From the NCBI RefSeq assembly GCF_030056795.1, contig NZ_JASHKQ010000001.1, positions 124,001 to 188,000 of the forward strand: a stretch of 64,000 bases of DNA, read 5' to 3'. Below the pieces are notes generated by a model that did not search any database, was not told the DNA's origin, and saw nothing but the letters and a program-made list of their open reading frames with translations. This DNA is from Rhodococcus sp. IEGM 1381. Lineage in GTDB: Bacteria; Actinomycetota; Actinomycetes; Mycobacteriales; Mycobacteriaceae. A program made the position numbers and the translations under genes. Shown here in pieces: positions 54,327-62,357 of this stretch; positions within the stretch are counted from its first letter, which is position 1, and each line of letters starts with the position of its first letter.

Positions 54327-55807
54327 TCGAGGGCTTCGTAACGATGCGCCCAGGGTGCTGCACGTTCGATTTGCCCAGCAAGTTGGACGAGCAGCCCTTC
54401 TCCACCCAGAGGTGCGGTGAAGTGCGCGCCCATCGGGAGACCGTCCGGTGTCCAGTGCACGGGAAGCGAGAGCGCCGGACGTCCGGTGACGTTCGCCAAC
54501 TGGGTGTACGGAATCCACGAGATGTTGTCGTCGATCATCTGATCGACGACTCCGGTGTACTTGAGGATCCCGGCGGTCTTGCTGCGCAACAACAACTCCG
54601 ACGCCAATTGCAGCGGCTTCGCGAGCTCGAATGCGCCGATCTTCGGAGGTAGTTCCGCGAGAGTAGGTGTGAGCAGGAGATCGTAGGTCTCGAAGTACGT
54701 CGCCAGCGCACGAACGTGGACATGGCGGCCTTCCACCGCCTCCAGGTAGTCGACACCGCTGGCGGATCTGCCCAGCGCGGCCATGATTCGGGTATCACGC
54801 TCGAATGTGTCGTCGCCGCAACCGGTTCTGCGCTTGACTTCGTCCATCTCCCAGGCCAGGTAGGTAAACCAGGCCAGCAGAAATTCGCGATTGAGGCTCG
54901 TGTCGTCGTACGGCGAGGTGCCCAGAAGTTCGACGGTGTGGCCGAGGTCGGTCAAGATCGTCGCCGCCTGTTCCATCGCGGCAACAGCCTGCGCGTCCGG
55001 TGCTGGATTCACCGACGTGACCGAATACATGCCGATACGTAAAGGCTTGGGGTCCTTGTGCGTTCGAGACAGAAACGTGCCGTCCGGACGCGCAGGCAAA
55101 TAACCGGACGTCGCCTCGCCGCCCGCCAGCACGTCGAGCATCGCTGCGGTGTCTCGTACCGACCGCGACACGACGCCCTGTACCGCGGCCCCGTGCATCG
55201 GCTCGCCAAACGTGGGGCCCGACGGTACTAGTCCGCGTCCCGGCTTGAGCCCGACGAGCCCACAGCACGACGCCGGAATCCGGATCGACCCGCCACCGTC
55301 GTTCGCTCCCGCTACCGGGACGATTCCGGCCGCGACCGCCGCGGCGGATCCACCCGACGAACCACCGGGAGTTCGGCTGTGGTCCCACGGATTTCGGGCC
55401 GGACCGAACACCGTCGGCTCGGTGATCCCCTTCGCGCCGAATTCTGGAGTGTTGGTCTTTCCGAAGATGACGAGGCCGGCATCGAGCCAGCGCTGCACCA
55501 CTGTCGCGTGCTCGGGCATCGGCAGGTCCGTCAACGCACGCGATCCACTCGATGTGGGCAGCCCGGCATAATCCTGCGAGAGATCCTTGATCAGGAACGG
55601 CACTCCGGCGAACGGGCCTGCCAATGTCCCGGACGCCCGTCGCTCGGCTTCCTCACGCATCGGACGAACGATCGCGTTGAGAGCCGGGTTCACCGACTTC
55701 GCGTGTGTCGATGCGCAATCGAGTAGTTCACGGGGCGTGACCTCGCCGTTGGCCACCAATTCTGCCAGGCCCAGCCCGTCGTACTTCCGATACTCGTCGG
55801 TGCGCAT
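54323..55807 (-). CDS. Amidase (amidase-signature family)
   Basis: 494 aa. Ser-cis-Ser-Lys triad: Lys74 in [10 protein letters not shown], Ser150 region in [20 protein letters not shown], and nucleophile Ser174 in [17 protein letters not shown]. Hydrolyses a carboxamide; closest by look to 6-aminohexanoate-cyclic-dimer-hydrolase-like amidases, substrate uncertain. ATG at 55807 follows GTGGCCGGT. Confidence 0.9.
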   Translation of the reverse strand: MRTDEYRKYDGLGLAELVANGEVTPRELLDCASTHAKSVNPALNAIVRPMREEAERRASGTLAGPFAGVPFLIKDLSQDYAGLPTSSGSRALTDLPMPEHATVVQRWLDAGLVIFGKTNTPEFGAKGITEPTVFGPARNPWDHSRTPGGSSGGSAAAVAAGIVPVAGANDGGGSIRIPASCCGLVGLKPGRGLVPSGPTFGEPMHGAAVQGVVSRSVRDTAAMLDVLAGGEATSGYLPARPDGTFLSRTHKDPKPLRIGMYSVTSVNPAPDAQAVAAMEQAATILTDLGHTVELLGTSPYDDTSLNREFLLAWFTYLAWEMDEVKRRTGCGDDTFERDTRIMAALGRSASGVDYLEAVEGRHVHVRALATYFETYDLLLTPTLAELPPKIGAFELAKPLQLASELLLRSKTAGILKYTGVVDQMIDDNISWIPYTQLANVTGRPALSLPVHWTPDGLPMGAHFTAPLGGEGLLVQLAGQIERAAPWAHRYEALD

Positions 55808-55850
55808 ACCGGCCACAGTATCCGAGAACACCTGCGCCGCGACTGCGAAT

Positions 55851-57053
55851 TCAGTGTCGAGAGTTCGAACCCGGGAGTGGTCGCAGCGCTCCCATCACGA
55901 GCAGCGAACATGCGAGAAGACCCGCGACGACGAGCAACGCGTGGAGCACATCACCATGACCGCCGAGGAAACCGATCAGGGGCGGGCCACCCAGGAAGGC
56001 GAAGTACCCGATGGAGGCCACCACACTCACGCGCGCGGCCGCGGCTGCCGGTTCGTCGGCCGCCGCGCTCATTGCGACAGGGAAACCGAGCGACACGCCC
56101 GATCCCCACAGGAATGCGCCCAGAAAAGCCAGCGGCACAACAGGACTGAGCACGAACAGCAGCACTCCGACCACCGAGACGCCTGCCAAGCCTCGGAGTA
56201 CCACGACTCGGCCGTAGCGATCGAGTAGTCCGTTACCGAACCACCGCACAGCGGTCATGGCGACCAGAAACGTGGTGAACGCGAGGGTTCCAGCCACGGC
56301 CGACGCGTCGTATCCGTCGATCAATGCGATGTTGAGCCAATCATTTCCGCTGCCCTCGGCAAACGCGAACGACAAGGCAACGACGCCGATCAGCAGGGTG
56401 CGCGGCTCCTTCCACCGAGCAAGGGCGTGCGGCCGCGTGGTACCAGGGGTCAGCTGTTCGGGTTCGGCATCGGATTCGTTCAGGAACTGGCGCACTCCCC
56501 AGGGAATGGTGCCGGCGATCAAGGCTGCGACCGTCAGCAGATGCACCGTGACCGAGATGTTCAGCGCCACCATCGCAGTGCCGATCAGCGCTCCCACCAC
56601 AGTGCCGGCGCTGAAACCCGCGTGGAATCGCGGCATGATCGAGCGCCCGAGCCGACGTTCGGCCACCGCACCGTGGACGTTCATGGCGACATCCCATGCA
56701 CCGTTCGCGAATCCGAGCACGAACAGTCCGATGAGCAACGGCACTACACCCACGAGATAGCCGGTGGCGATGATCGTAAGACCGACCGCGAGAACGAGAG
56801 ACATCACGGTAACCGTGAGTCGAGACCCGAAGCGGTTGATGATGATTCCGGACATCGGCAGCGCGAGGAGGGATCCGACTGCGATGGCGAGCAACACGAT
56901 TCCGAGTTGAGATGAGGTGAGTTCGAGGCGATCGCGCACCTGTGGGATCCGAGAAGCCCAACTGGCGAAGGCGAAGCCGGCACCGATGAACGCGATATAG
57001 GTCGCCCGCACCGCCACGGCCGTGCGCGCCGAGGCGGCGTCGATGTCAGACAC
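55851..57053 (-). CDS. MFS transporter (YbjJ/DHA-like)
   Basis: 400 aa with 12 hydrophobic segments. Loop motif FASWASRIPQVRDRL and the conserved NGAWDVAMNVHGAVAERRL plus PRFHAGFSAGTVVGAL are typical of the YbjJ-type MFS subfamily. Substrate unknown. Its promoter carries an AGGGTAA inverted repeat. Confidence 0.87.
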   Translation of the reverse strand: MSDIDAASARTAVAVRATYIAFIGAGFAFASWASRIPQVRDRLELTSSQLGIVLLAIAVGSLLALPMSGIIINRFGSRLTVTVMSLVLAVGLTIIATGYLVGVVPLLIGLFVLGFANGAWDVAMNVHGAVAERRLGRSIMPRFHAGFSAGTVVGALIGTAMVALNISVTVHLLTVAALIAGTIPWGVRQFLNESDAEPEQLTPGTTRPHALARWKEPRTLLIGVVALSFAFAEGSGNDWLNIALIDGYDASAVAGTLAFTTFLVAMTAVRWFGNGLLDRYGRVVVLRGLAGVSVVGVLLFVLSPVVPLAFLGAFLWGSGVSLGFPVAMSAAADEPAAAAARVSVVASIGYFAFLGGPPLIGFLGGHGDVLHALLVVAGLLACSLLVMGALRPLPGSNSRH

Positions 57054-57059
57054 TGTGAA

Positions 57060-57092
57060 TTACCCTGTTCTCTCGCTGTTCTTCAAGGGTAA
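57060..57092. promoter_or_regulatory. Candidate operator upstream of MFS gene
   Basis: TTACCCT (57060-57066) and AGGGTAA (57086-57092), perfect 7-bp arms with 19 bases between, immediately upstream of the MFS start codon. No regulator gene is adjacent. Confidence 0.45.
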
Positions 57093-57121
57093 CGAACGAC
57101 AGGGTCGATGCCGCGGTGGCC

Positions 57122-57181
57122 GCCGAACTCGAAGTTATGGATGGATTCCGGGCAGATTCCGTCCATAACTTCGAGTTCGGC
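57122..57181. repeat. 60-bp palindromic repeat, copy 1
   Basis: GCCGAACTCGAAGTTATGGA and its complement form 20-bp arms, extended by three more pairs past one G-T type mismatch, around an asymmetric loop. The 60 bases are identical to 59541-59600 and in the same orientation. Confidence 0.85.
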
Positions 57182-57192
57182 AGCGAAGTGTG

Positions 57193-57556
57193 TCAGAGCC
57201 CGATCGGCAGTCCGGCATAGTTCTCCGCCAGTCCCATGGCACTCGCCCTGACCGTGACCGTGACCGTGACCGTGACCGAGTCTGGTGCCCAACACGTCCC
57301 AGATTCGGTCGTCGGACCACGCATCGATCTCCGCGAGCACGCCGAGCCAGGAATACGGATACACCCGCTCCCAGGTGTTCCGGACGGCGTCGGGCATCGC
57401 AGCGCGACGCGGCCGCGAAAGTGACGTAGGGTTCGTCGGATTCGACGTCGTGCAAGGCCGTGTCGGAGAGGTCGTAGTAGATCTGCTTGCCGGCCTTCTC
57501 GCGTGCCGCCGCGAGATCCTTCGTTACCTCCGTTTGCCCGTACACCCACACAGTTT
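57193..57556 (-). pseudogene. pobA: Remnant of 4-hydroxybenzoate 3-monooxygenase
   Basis: Three segments of PobA in shifting frames. Segment A (57551-57410): VWVYGQTEVTKDLAAARE, YDLSDTALHDVESDEPYVTF. Segment B (57397-57268): VRNTWERVYPYSWLGVLAE joined directly to IDAWSDDRIWDVLGTRLG, which are normally about 30 residues apart. Segment C (57250-57193): GLAENYAGLPIGL and stop, the usual PobA C-terminus. The FAD-binding N-terminus and most of the middle are gone, so no enzyme is made. Family match from memory. Confidence 0.7.
57249..57278. repeat. Hexanucleotide tandem repeat (TGACCG)5
   Basis: Five perfect copies of TGACCG inside the pobA remnant. On the pobA strand it reads as a Gly-His or Thr-Val repeat depending on frame; copy-number change in an array like this keeps frame because the unit is six bases. 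Confidence 0.9.
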
Positions 57557-57778
57557 CGACAGCCGCCTACCGACGACGTAGCGGCCGTCCTCGGCGCGGA
57601 CCAACGCACCCCACTCCACCAGTTCAAGAACCAGTCGATGCGCTGTAGCGATGGGCAGCTCTGCACCGTCGGCCAGTTCGGTCAACGTCAGCGCAGAGGC
57701 CTTCTCGTCGAACACGCCGACCAGGGCCAGCAGTCGCGCGGCCACAGAGACACCGGGATCCCGAGCGTTTCCTGCCAC
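57552..57778 (-). pseudogene. N-terminal remnant of IclR-family regulator (pobR-like)
   Basis: About 75 codons from GTG 57778 encode only the IclR winged helix: SVAARLLALVGVFDEKASAL, TLTELADGAELPIATAHRLV, WGALVRAEDGRYVVGRRL. The effector domain is missing; the sequence then joins the pobA remnant at about 57556. IclR-type PobR genes commonly sit beside pobA in actinobacteria, so one deletion removed the end of pobR and the start of pobA. Confidence 0.7.
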
Positions 57779-57825
57779 CGGAACGACGATAGTGTCCCCA
57801 CAGGAGAGAGGGTGAGACCACGCCG

Positions 57826-58689
57826 ATGAACGACGACGACACCGCCGCGTTCGAGCTGGCACGCCCGCGGCTGTTCGGGATCGCCTATCGCATGCTGGGT
57901 TGCGCCGCCGAGGCCGAGGATGTAGTGCAGGACGTGTGGCTGAAGTGGCACGCCACCGACCGGACAGCCGTCCGCAATTCGCTCGCTTTTCTCACCACCG
58001 TCACCACGCGCTCGGCCATCAACGTCACGCAGTCGGCGCGGGTACGGCGAGAGTCGTACATCGGCCCGTGGTTGCCCGAGCCGATCGATACCCGAGCGGA
58101 TCCGGCGATGGGTGCAGCCAGTGATGCCGCCGTCGAGCTGGCTGTTCTGGTTGTCCTGGAACGACTTCCGGCGCGCGAGCGGGCCGCGTACGTTCTACGG
58201 GAGGCATTCGACTACCCATACGGCCAGATCGCCGACATAGTCGAGACAACCGAAACCAACGCGCGGCAACTGGTGACGCGTGCCCGCAGACATCTGGCCG
58301 ATGCACGTCCGACACCTGTCGACTCCGACCACCATCATCGACTTCTCGACGCCTTCCTCGCTGCAGCCAAGGAGGGCGACCTGGCTGCTCTGGAGAAGAT
58401 TCTAGCGCAGGACGTGGTCAGCCTTTCCGACGGCGGCGGCAAGGTCAACGCCGCTGCTCGCATCCCGGTCGCCGGACGCTCCCGCGTCGCGACATTCATC
58501 GCAGCGTTCTCTTCGCATTTCTGGACGGGTGCGACGACAACGTTCGCCGAGGTCAACGGCCGTGCAGCCGTCCTGATCACACGGGATGCGGCACTGTCGA
58601 CGCTGCTGACGATCGATGCCTTCGAGGACGGAATCGGGACCGTCCTGCGGGTGATGAATCCGGAGAAGCTGAACGCGCTGTCGCGCTAG
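57826..58689 (+). CDS. ECF41-type sigma factor with SnoaL-like C-terminal domain
   Basis: 287 aa. Sigma2 (ARPRLFGIAYRMLGCAAEAE, DVVQDVWLKW) and sigma4 (LVVLERLPARERAAYVLREA, YPYGQIADIVETTETNARQL) followed by a SnoaL-like domain that regulates activity in place of an anti-sigma factor. The ECF41 linker motif YIGPWLPEP and the C-terminal DGGGK are both present. Next gene downstream carries a matching promoter. Confidence 0.9.
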   Translation: MNDDDTAAFELARPRLFGIAYRMLGCAAEAEDVVQDVWLKWHATDRTAVRNSLAFLTTVTTRSAINVTQSARVRRESYIGPWLPEPIDTRADPAMGAASDAAVELAVLVVLERLPARERAAYVLREAFDYPYGQIADIVETTETNARQLVTRARRHLADARPTPVDSDHHHRLLDAFLAAAKEGDLAALEKILAQDVVSLSDGGGKVNAAARIPVAGRSRVATFIAAFSSHFWTGATTTFAEVNGRAAVLITRDAALSTLLTIDAFEDGIGTVLRVMNPEKLNALSR

Positions 58690-58690
58690 G

Positions 58691-58717
58691 TGTCACAGAT
58701 CGGAACGCTGTCCTGTC
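58691..58717 (+). promoter_or_regulatory. ECF41-like promoter
   Basis: TGTCACA at 58691 and TGTC at 58714, exactly 16 bases apart. ECF41 promoters are described as TGTCACA, 16 bases, CGTC, so only one base differs. It lies between the sigma gene stop and the SDR start. Confidence 0.7.
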
Positions 58718-58794
58718 AACACTCTGACCGGCGGCCGACAGAGGCGACCGGTTTGCTCCGTAGGTGCCCACCCTGCGGCGAAGAGAGGCTTCTC

Positions 58795-59535
58795 GTGAAG
58801 ATCGTTGTCATCGGCGGAACCGGCCTCATCGGCTCCAAGGTCGTGGAGACTCTGACCGACCACGGCCACGAGGCGATTGCCGCGTCACCCAACTCAGGTG
58901 TGGACACACTGACCGGTGAAGGCCTGGCCGACGTCCTCGTCGGTGCCGACGTCGTGGTCGACGTGTCGAATTCACCGTCGTTCGAGGATGCGGCGGTGCT
59001 GGACTTCTTCATCCGTGCCACCACCAACATTCTCGCAGCCGAAGCGAGTGCGAGCGTGCAGCACCACGTCGCACTGTCGGTGGTCGGCACCGACCGACTT
59101 CCCGCCAGCGGTTACATGCGCGCAAAGGTGTCTCAGGAGAACTTGATTCGCGCATCGTCGATTCCGTACACCCTCGTGCACGCAACGCAGTTCTTCGAGT
59201 TCTTCTCCGCCATCGCACAGGGCGCAACGACGGGAGACGAAGTCCGGTTGAGCCCAGCCCTCGTCCAACCGATAGCAGCACAAGACGTATCGGCTGTAGT
59301 CGCTCGCGTCGCGATCGAGCCACCACGAAACGGAATGCTCGAAATCGGTGGCCCGGAAGCGTTCGGGCTCAACGAGTTCGTCGAACGCGGGCTGAAGGCG
59401 CGCGGCGACAGCAGAAGTGTCGTCCCAGATGAGCAGGCTCCGTACTTCGGCGCGCTGCTGCACGGCAGCGAGCTGGTACCCGGCGAGGGCGCGGAGCTCT
59501 CGAGTACCACCTTTGCCGCCTGGTTGGAGTCCTGA
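58795..59535 (+). CDS. NmrA-like atypical SDR, probable ECF41 target
   Basis: 246 aa. KIVVIGGTGLIGSKVVETL, VVVDVSNSPSFEDAAVLDFF, HHVALSVVGTDRLPASGYMR, AKVSQENLIRASSIPYTLVH, ATQFFEFF. NAD(P)-binding reductase or redox-sensor type. GTG at 58795 follows AGAGAGG. ECF41 genes usually adjoin an oxidoreductase or carboxymuconolactone-decarboxylase gene that they activate. Confidence 0.87.
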   Translation: MKIVVIGGTGLIGSKVVETLTDHGHEAIAASPNSGVDTLTGEGLADVLVGADVVVDVSNSPSFEDAAVLDFFIRATTNILAAEASASVQHHVALSVVGTDRLPASGYMRAKVSQENLIRASSIPYTLVHATQFFEFFSAIAQGATTGDEVRLSPALVQPIAAQDVSAVVARVAIEPPRNGMLEIGGPEAFGLNEFVERGLKARGDSRSVVPDEQAPYFGALLHGSELVPGEGAELSSTTFAAWLES

Positions 59536-59540
59536 TTCTC

Positions 59541-59600
59541 GCCGAACTCGAAGTTATGGATGGATTCCGGGCAGATTCCGTCCATAACTTCGAGTTCGGC
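59541..59600. repeat. 60-bp palindromic repeat, copy 2
   Basis: Identical over all 60 bases to 57122-57181. Sits exactly between the 3' ends of the convergent SDR (59535) and membrane-protein (59606) genes, so it probably terminates both, though no T-run follows. Confidence 0.85.
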
Positions 59601-59605
59601 GGCTG

Positions 59606-61108
59606 TCAGACTGTGGCGGCTCGGTCGACAGCTAGCTCGAGTCGAACACGTGCCCTGTCCCGATCGCTCAGCCGTCGATCGCCGAGGACCGTCAAACCCG
59701 CGGTCACCACGGCAATGACGACAAGGCTCAGCCGCTCGGTGGTCCCAGACCAGATCGCGATTCCGGCGACGGTGTGTCCGACCAAGGCACCGCCTACTAC
59801 CGCGAGGGTGTGCCGCTGCGTCCATACCGTCGACTGTGCGCAATAGCGCAGTGCCGCAACCGCAACCGCTAGGACGGCCACAGCAGCCGTCATGGGGATC
59901 AGCACCTGTGCGCCATGGGTATGGGCCGGCTGCGACGATCCAAAGGTTCGGAAGGTCAGCCACATCACGGCGAGAGCGGTGGCGCAGGAGCCCAAATAGA
60001 ACCACGGAAGTGCAACGAGCGGACGGTGCCACGATCGAGAAGCCCGTTTCGGAAGAATTCTCAGCGCAACGAACCCCAGGATCGATATGGCGACACCACA
60101 GCCCACTACGAAACCGATCGGGGCCTGATACCCGGGGTCCTGCGAGGGCGGCACGGTGAAGCGCAGTGCTGCAACACTTGCCACTACGGCCGAGGCGATC
60201 ACCGCAGTCCCCCGAACACCGAGGTATGGGCGGCCGCGATGTTCGGGGAAGACCAATTCGGCCAAGACGATGGGCACCGCGACCGTGAAGACAGCGTGAT
60301 ACAGCACATTGGCTTCCCAGTACGTGACGTTGACTCCGAGGAATCGAACGCCCCAGTCTGCCGCCCCGTAGAGGTGCGGACTGGTGAGGGCTTGCAATCC
60401 GATTCCGTCTTCGGCGATCTCGAAAGCGATGCCGAGTAGCAGCACACTCGGCCACCCGCGTCCGGACCGAACGACCAGCTCGCGGATCAGCAGAACGCCG
60501 CACCCGTAGAACGGGGTCCACAGAACGATCAACCACGCCAACGTGATCGGGGTGGAACCGAAAGCCAGTTCGGCGACCACCGGGGTCGCTACAGCCAATA
60601 ACAGCGCGGCCTTGGGATGCCCGGTTGCAACTTTTTTCTTGTAGCCGAACAGTTCCCGCACACTGGGGCGAATAGAGACGAAGAACGTCGCGACAACGGC
60701 GACCGCCTGCACCAGGTACAGCACGCACAACCACGTCGGATAGTCTCCGCCGACCGTGAGCCATCCGACCGAAAGCAGTTGAAGCACAGCAATGATCAAC
60801 ACACGGCGATAGCTTCGTCGTCGACCGGACCTCAAGCGTCGCACCAACAGTGGGAACAGCACAGCAATACCTGCAGCGGGCCCGGGGCGCGACCACAGCG
60901 TTGTCGAGAGGGTGTCGCGCATCGCGGCATAGCCGGCACCGGTCGGGTTCACACCGGCGAGCTGATAGGACAGGATCCGATCGTGAAAGATCCACGTGCA
61001 CACCGCGGCGATCAGCCCGATCGCCATGTTGACGAACATGATTCGGACGAGTCGGTCGAGGGCAGGTGAGCTGCCTCTCGGTATGGTGTTCTCCGGGCGT
61101 TCGGGCAT
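59606..61108 (-). CDS. Polytopic membrane protein (500 aa)
   Basis: About 12-14 hydrophobic helices (for example VLIIAVLQLLSVGWLTVGG, ALLLAVATPVVAELAFGS, AVVGGALVGHTVAGIAIWSG). No transporter or enzyme motif recognised; YWEANVLYHAVFTVAVPIVL is a conserved-looking core. It follows its TetR gene by 6 bp, so it is that repressor's probable target. Confidence 0.7.
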   Translation of the reverse strand: MPERPENTIPRGSSPALDRLVRIMFVNMAIGLIAAVCTWIFHDRILSYQLAGVNPTGAGYAAMRDTLSTTLWSRPGPAAGIAVLFPLLVRRLRSGRRRSYRRVLIIAVLQLLSVGWLTVGGDYPTWLCVLYLVQAVAVVATFFVSIRPSVRELFGYKKKVATGHPKAALLLAVATPVVAELAFGSTPITLAWLIVLWTPFYGCGVLLIRELVVRSGRGWPSVLLLGIAFEIAEDGIGLQALTSPHLYGAADWGVRFLGVNVTYWEANVLYHAVFTVAVPIVLAELVFPEHRGRPYLGVRGTAVIASAVVASVAALRFTVPPSQDPGYQAPIGFVVGCGVAISILGFVALRILPKRASRSWHRPLVALPWFYLGSCATALAVMWLTFRTFGSSQPAHTHGAQVLIPMTAAVAVLAVAVAALRYCAQSTVWTQRHTLAVVGGALVGHTVAGIAIWSGTTERLSLVVIAVVTAGLTVLGDRRLSDRDRARVRLELAVDRAATV

Positions 61109-61114
61109 CGAGGA

Positions 61115-61726
61115 TCAGCCTTTCGTGGCACGGCGGAAGGTCGCCACCAGTTCGTCGGCATAGTGCTCCAGGTCCAGGTCCGGATGCGTCCGCAGCAGAA
61201 AGGCGATGCCGTCGAGTGAGCGCTGAATGGTGGCGGCCATGATCGACGTATCGAACTCGGTGAACTCGCCGGCGTTCTGACCATCGGTCAGAATCTGCTG
61301 GATCGGCGACATCGCGGCCGACTCCTCGGCGGGTCCGTAGGAGGCCCACCCGCCTTCCGGGTGATGCTCGAGAAAGATGCTCATCAGCGCCTGCATGGAC
61401 GATCCGTGTGCAGAGTTCAGAGCCACCGTAGCTCTGATGGCGCTCTCCAGAGCGTCGCCGGCCGAGTCGAACGGGCCTGCCGACCTACCGGACATGAAGC
61501 TTCGGACGGTCGCCAAGACACTGTCGACCACTGCCTCGATGAGCTCGTCGCGACCGGCGAAGTGGTAGGAGATGGTCCTCGTCGACTTGATCCCTGCGCG
61601 TAAGGCTATGGCGTGGAACGTGGCTGCGCGATACCCCTCGGAGGCGATCACCTCGATGGTGGCGGAGACGATCTGTTCGCGTCGCGCCCGGTTGGTGACC
61701 GTCTGCTGCTCCGATGGTACTTGCAT
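61115..61726 (-). CDS. TetR-family regulator of the membrane-protein operon
   Basis: 203 aa. RREQIVSATIEVIASEGYRA, helix-turn-helix ATFHAIALRAGIKSTRTISY, HFAGRDELIEAVVDSVLATV. ATG at 61726 lies inside the left arm of a 36-bp palindrome, so binding would block its own expression. The longer open frame to 61867 runs through the operator and is not used. Confidence 0.88.
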   Translation of the reverse strand: MQVPSEQQTVTNRARREQIVSATIEVIASEGYRAATFHAIALRAGIKSTRTISYHFAGRDELIEAVVDSVLATVRSFMSGRSAGPFDSAGDALESAIRATVALNSAHGSSMQALMSIFLEHHPEGGWASYGPAEESAAMSPIQQILTDGQNAGEFTEFDTSIMAATIQRSLDGIAFLLRTHPDLDLEHYADELVATFRRATKG

Positions 61727-61752
61727 GAGTAATAAAGTACTCGTGCAAGTAC
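61717..61752. promoter_or_regulatory. TetR operator (36-bp nested palindrome)
   Basis: GTACTTGCA (61717-61725) with TGCAAGTAC (61744-61752), and GAGTA (61727-61731) with TACTC (61738-61742), share the centre 61734.5. It overlaps the TetR start codon. Confidence 0.75.
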
Positions 61753-61757
61753 ATATG

Positions 61758-61907
61758 TCAATGCATCTCTTGCACTCGGGTTGCGTCACCGCCGCTGATC
61801 GACTTCTCCGATCGCAGTCCGGCACGCTCGAGAATTTCGTCCCAGTGGATCTCGGCCTCGGCCTCACCCATGCCGGTGGCCGCGATTCGCTCGTAGTCGT
61901 CGCCTAA
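61758..61907 (-). pseudogene. Coding-like fragment, unidentified
   Basis: 50 codons without a plausible start, beginning right after the TetR remnant's stop and ending in TGA. It reads GDDYERIAATGMGEAEAEIH then WDEILERAGLRSEKS with very high GC at third positions, as in real genes here. Probably the 3' end of a lost gene; the family is not recognised. A 37-codon ORF from an internal ATG is an alternative. Confidence 0.3.
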
Positions 61908-62357
61908 CTACTCCTCGCGGTGGTCACCGCTGACCAGCAATGGCACGATGCTGCGGTGCGCGAAAACGAGCAAGTCGTCGTACGTCTCGAGGGCAGCGCC
62001 GGCAGCAGGCGTCAACAGAATCGAATGCACGACGCGGACAACAACTTCCGGGGCATCGGGTATTGCGAAGCGCTCCAAGTCCACTTCTCCTCGAGCGATA
62101 TGCGCGGCCGCGTCTATCGCGGACGCGAGCAAAGTCGACGCATTGGTCGTCAACTGTTCGAGCACCAACGCACTCTCGGAATCGAACATCTTGAGCAGAA
62201 TGGGGTTGGTTCGCACCGAATCGATTGTCGTCGCGAATCCGTGCGCGGCTCGATCCGCCCGTGACGACTGTTCGGCAGCCGCTGCCGCCACCGCAACGAA
62301 CAGCCTCGTCGATTCACGCGCCATGACCGCCCGCACTAGCTCGTCCTTGGAGCCGTC
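61908..62357 (-). pseudogene. TetR-family regulator lacking its DNA-binding domain
   Basis: Starts abruptly at DGSKDELVRAVMARESTRLF, the end of a TetR helix-turn-helix, then has a full ligand domain (AVAAAAAEQSSRADRAAHGF, NPILLKMFDSESALVLEQLT, DAPEVVVRVVHSILLTPAAG). The DNA-binding helices are missing, and the sequence upstream belongs to the monooxygenase on the other strand. A long open frame continuing to 63368 is antisense to that gene. Not functional as a repressor. Confidence 0.75.

Noticed and set aside
57083-57397. His-Gly-rich small metal-binding protein
   Set aside because: The GHGHGHG stretch is only the hexanucleotide repeat inside the pobA remnant, and the tail is the palindromic repeat translated.
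59133-61349. 738-residue minus open frame spanning a membrane gene, a repeat and an SDR
   Set aside because: It crosses two real genes in other frames and the 60-bp palindrome; no domain is visible.
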